From: Burkholderia sp. E7m39
GTDB lineage: Bacteria; Pseudomonadota; Gammaproteobacteria; Burkholderiales; Burkholderiaceae
NCBI GenBank assembly: GCA_001319865.1
Contig: BBSL01000277.1
Location: 1 to 32,524, forward strand
Reading direction: 5' to 3'
Length of the DNA: 32,524 nt
The position numbers and the translations under genes are program-made. Every line of letters starts with the position of its first letter. Within the stretch, counting starts at the first letter, position 1. The notes under the pieces were generated by a model. That model was not told the DNA's origin. It did not search any database and worked only from the letters and a program-made list of their open reading frames with translations. Positions 30,607-32,524 of this stretch are shown here, one piece after another.

Positions 30607-32524
30607 CACGAAAGCGGCGCGAGCGTCGACAGCAACGCGCGGGCGTCGGCGCGCGAGTCCGCGTCGTTGGACTCGATGACTTCGTTGATCAGCGTGCGCG
30701 CGCCGACCACGTCGCCGAGATCGATATATTCGACGGCGAGATCGAGCTTGTTGCGGGCGATCCGCGCGACTTCCTCCGGCGTGAACGTTGGCACGGCCTG
30801 AGCCGGTGACGGCGGCAGCTCGAGGTCGAAATCGAGCTTCAACGCGCCGAATCGAGCGGCGCCCAAGCCCGCGACAGCGGCCGCGCCGGCCGTGCCCGCG
30901 ATGATCTGATCGGCGGCGCCCAGCTGCGGCGCCTGTTGGGGAACCGCCTGCTGCGCGGTGATTTCAGGCGAGACGACGGGCTGCGCCGCCAGTGATCCCG
31001 GCGGCGTCACGGCCTGTCCCGCCGGCTCGGACGACTCCGACGACTCGCTGCGCGGCGGCAGCGCGAAATCGTCGATGCTGTCGAGCGCGCGCATGGCGTC
31101 GCGCGGAAATTCGATCGGCGCGGCCGGTTCCAGCGGCGGCGGCGCGCCGAGCGGCAGCGATGCCGACACTTGCTCGACCTGACCGTCGGCCTGCGCGTCG
31201 TGCGTTTCATCCGTGGCTGGCAACGGCTCGCTCAGCTGCTCGTGCTGGGCCGCGGGTTCCACGTGACTCAGCTGGATGGCCGGCGCGGCGGGCGCGCCGG
31301 CCGGCTCGAAGGCGGGCTCCTGCGCCCCGCTGCCCGGCACGGGACCAAGGTTCAGCACGAGCGGCGGCTTCTCTGCGGCGTCGGATGCGACGCCCGGCGC
31401 CTCGATCGGCTCGACGAAATGCGGCTCGCGTGGCGCTTGCGCGCGAATCGGCGCCTCGTCCAGCGACAGGCCGGCAGACTGCGTATCGATGCGCGGCTCT
31501 TCGCGTAGCGCCGGCGCCTCTTCGCGCGCCGCCTGTTCGAGTTCAGCGGCCGCGGCGGCACGCGCTTCGTCGCGCAACGGGTCCAACGATTCGCGCGGCA
31601 ACGCATCGGCGCCGAGCGCCGCGGCGGCGTCGAATGCGGCTTCGGCAGACGCGCGATCGAACGTTTCCGGTTCGGCCTTCGCCTCGGCCTCATAGATCGA
31701 CGCCGCCGATGCCGCGGATGCCCCGCCCGCGACGGCGTCTCGTTGCGCCTCATCCGCTGACGACTCCTTCGCAGCAAAGGCCGCGTCGTCGTCGCGATGC
31801 GCACCGGCAACCGGCTCCGCGACGGCCGCCGCAGCAGGCGCGACGGGCGCCATTTCCTCGCGCGCCGCTTCCTGCGCGCGCGCGGCCTTGCGGCGCCGAC
31901 GCATCCCCAGACCGGCCAGCAAGGCCACCAGTCCCGCGCCAACAATCGCCGCGCCGCCCAGATACTCTTGCGGAATACCAGCGACCTGATTGGCAGGCTG
32001 CATCGCGGGCGCGGCGTGGGCCGCGTTGGCCGACGCGCCAGCGCCGGACGAGGCGGCAACGGGAGGTTGCGCCAAACCTGGCGCAGCGGCCGCGCTGCCG
32101 CTCGCGCCTTGCGGCTTGCCGATGCCATGCTTCTGCAATTCCATCAACACACGGTTTTTCAGCGCCAGCAGTTGCTGCAAGCTCGACGGACGTGTCTGCG
32201 AAGCAGTCTGCGCGCCCGTCGCGGCAGCTGCGCCGGGCGCCGCGGCGCCCGCTTCGCTGCCCTGGATCGAACCCGTGTACGAATGCGTGCCGCCCGGCGC
32301 GGAAGCCGACGGCGCAGCCGTGGCGCTCGTCGCTTGCGGACTGGCTGCGGAGCCGGGCGCCGCTTCGGGCGCTGACGTCGCGCTCGCGCCTGGTGTCGTC
32401 GCGGCAGTCGCCGCCGGCGCGGTGCTAGCGCCCGCATTCGCCGTTGCTGCTGTGGTTGCTGTCGCCGAGGTTGCTGTCGTCGTTGCTGCCGTCGTTGCTG
32501 CCGTCGTTGCTGCCGTCGTTGCTG
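30606..32524 (-). CDS. fimV: FimV-like pilus assembly / polar landmark protein (5' end outside the window)
   Basis: This is an inner-membrane protein that in Pseudomonas organises the pole and type IV pili. About 639 C-terminal residues are visible, and the frame is open to the window edge with no stop, so the N-terminal LysM region lies outside. From the edge inward: a Thr/Ala low-complexity stretch made of 12-bp repeats; a short helix ([18 protein letters not shown]); one membrane segment ([18 protein letters not shown]) followed by [10 protein letters not shown]; a long acidic Ala/Pro/Glu cytoplasmic linker; and the conserved C-terminal helical domain ([24 protein letters not shown]). A TTG at 32180 is not the true start. 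Its stop overlaps truA. Confidence 0.85.
32478..32524 (-). repeat. 12-bp tandem repeat in fimV
   Basis: The plus-strand unit CGTCGTTGCTGC is repeated exactly at 32478, 32490, 32502 and (cut after 11 bases) 32514. It runs off the window. In frame it encodes repeated Ala-Ala-Thr-Thr, so changes in copy number keep the frame. Confidence 0.9.

Noticed and set aside
1..32524. tRNA, rRNA, insertion sequence, prophage or defence-system genes
   Set aside because: I looked through both strands and recognised none; the solitary methyltransferase has no restriction partner nearby.

Overview
The window is a high-GC chromosomal segment of a Burkholderia-type betaproteobacterium. I favour Paraburkholderia or a close relative (Caballeronia, Burkholderia sensu lato). 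The reasons are the codon use, the gene order fimV-truA-trpF-trpB-methyltransferase-trpA-accD-folC-dedD-cvpA-purF-metZ, a glgX-treZ-malQ-treY cluster, pobA/pcaIJ genes, and an intergenic repeat of a kind I recall from Paraburkholderia genomes. No rRNA, tRNA, insertion sequence, prophage or CRISPR array is visible.

Layout. (1) 1-4089: aromatic catabolism. pcaI and pcaJ (3-oxoadipate CoA-transferase) and pobA (4-hydroxybenzoate hydroxylase) lie on the minus strand, and a LysR-type regulator diverges from pobA. PobA makes protocatechuate; PcaIJ acts near the end of the beta-ketoadipate pathway. A pair of 15-bp sites in front of pcaI resembles operators of PcaR/PcaU-type IclR regulators. (2) 4218-4847: folE2-independent, classical GTP cyclohydrolase I (folE). 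(3) 4848-6136: 1.3 kb without a credible gene. It holds two large inverted copies of a composite repeat (60-bp tandem units plus a 15-bp-stem hairpin), then a T-depleted, A/C-rich leader that runs into glgX. (4) 6137-15383: a compact operon glgX-treZ-malQ-treY, which debranches glycogen and turns maltodextrins into trehalose. (5) 15387-18937: a CNNM/CBS/CorC membrane protein, a small histidine kinase-like protein whose ATP-binding motifs look degenerate, an FKBP-type prolyl isomerase and an AraC-type regulator. (6) 18992-32524: a long minus-strand housekeeping block. In transcription order it reads fimV (cut by the window edge), truA, trpF, trpB, a DNA adenine methyltransferase, trpA, accD, folC, dedD-like, cvpA, purF and metZ. 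Several junctions overlap by one to four bases.

The most interesting non-coding signals are: a SAM-II-like riboswitch candidate with a following intrinsic terminator in the metZ leader; the inverted composite repeat and the skewed leader in front of glgX; an apparent promoter-then-terminator arrangement in front of accD; and the operator-like repeats in front of pcaI. I see no wholly new multi-gene system. The degenerate histidine kinase and the repeat element are the least explained parts. All calls rest on reading the sequence and on recalled family knowledge; no database search was run.
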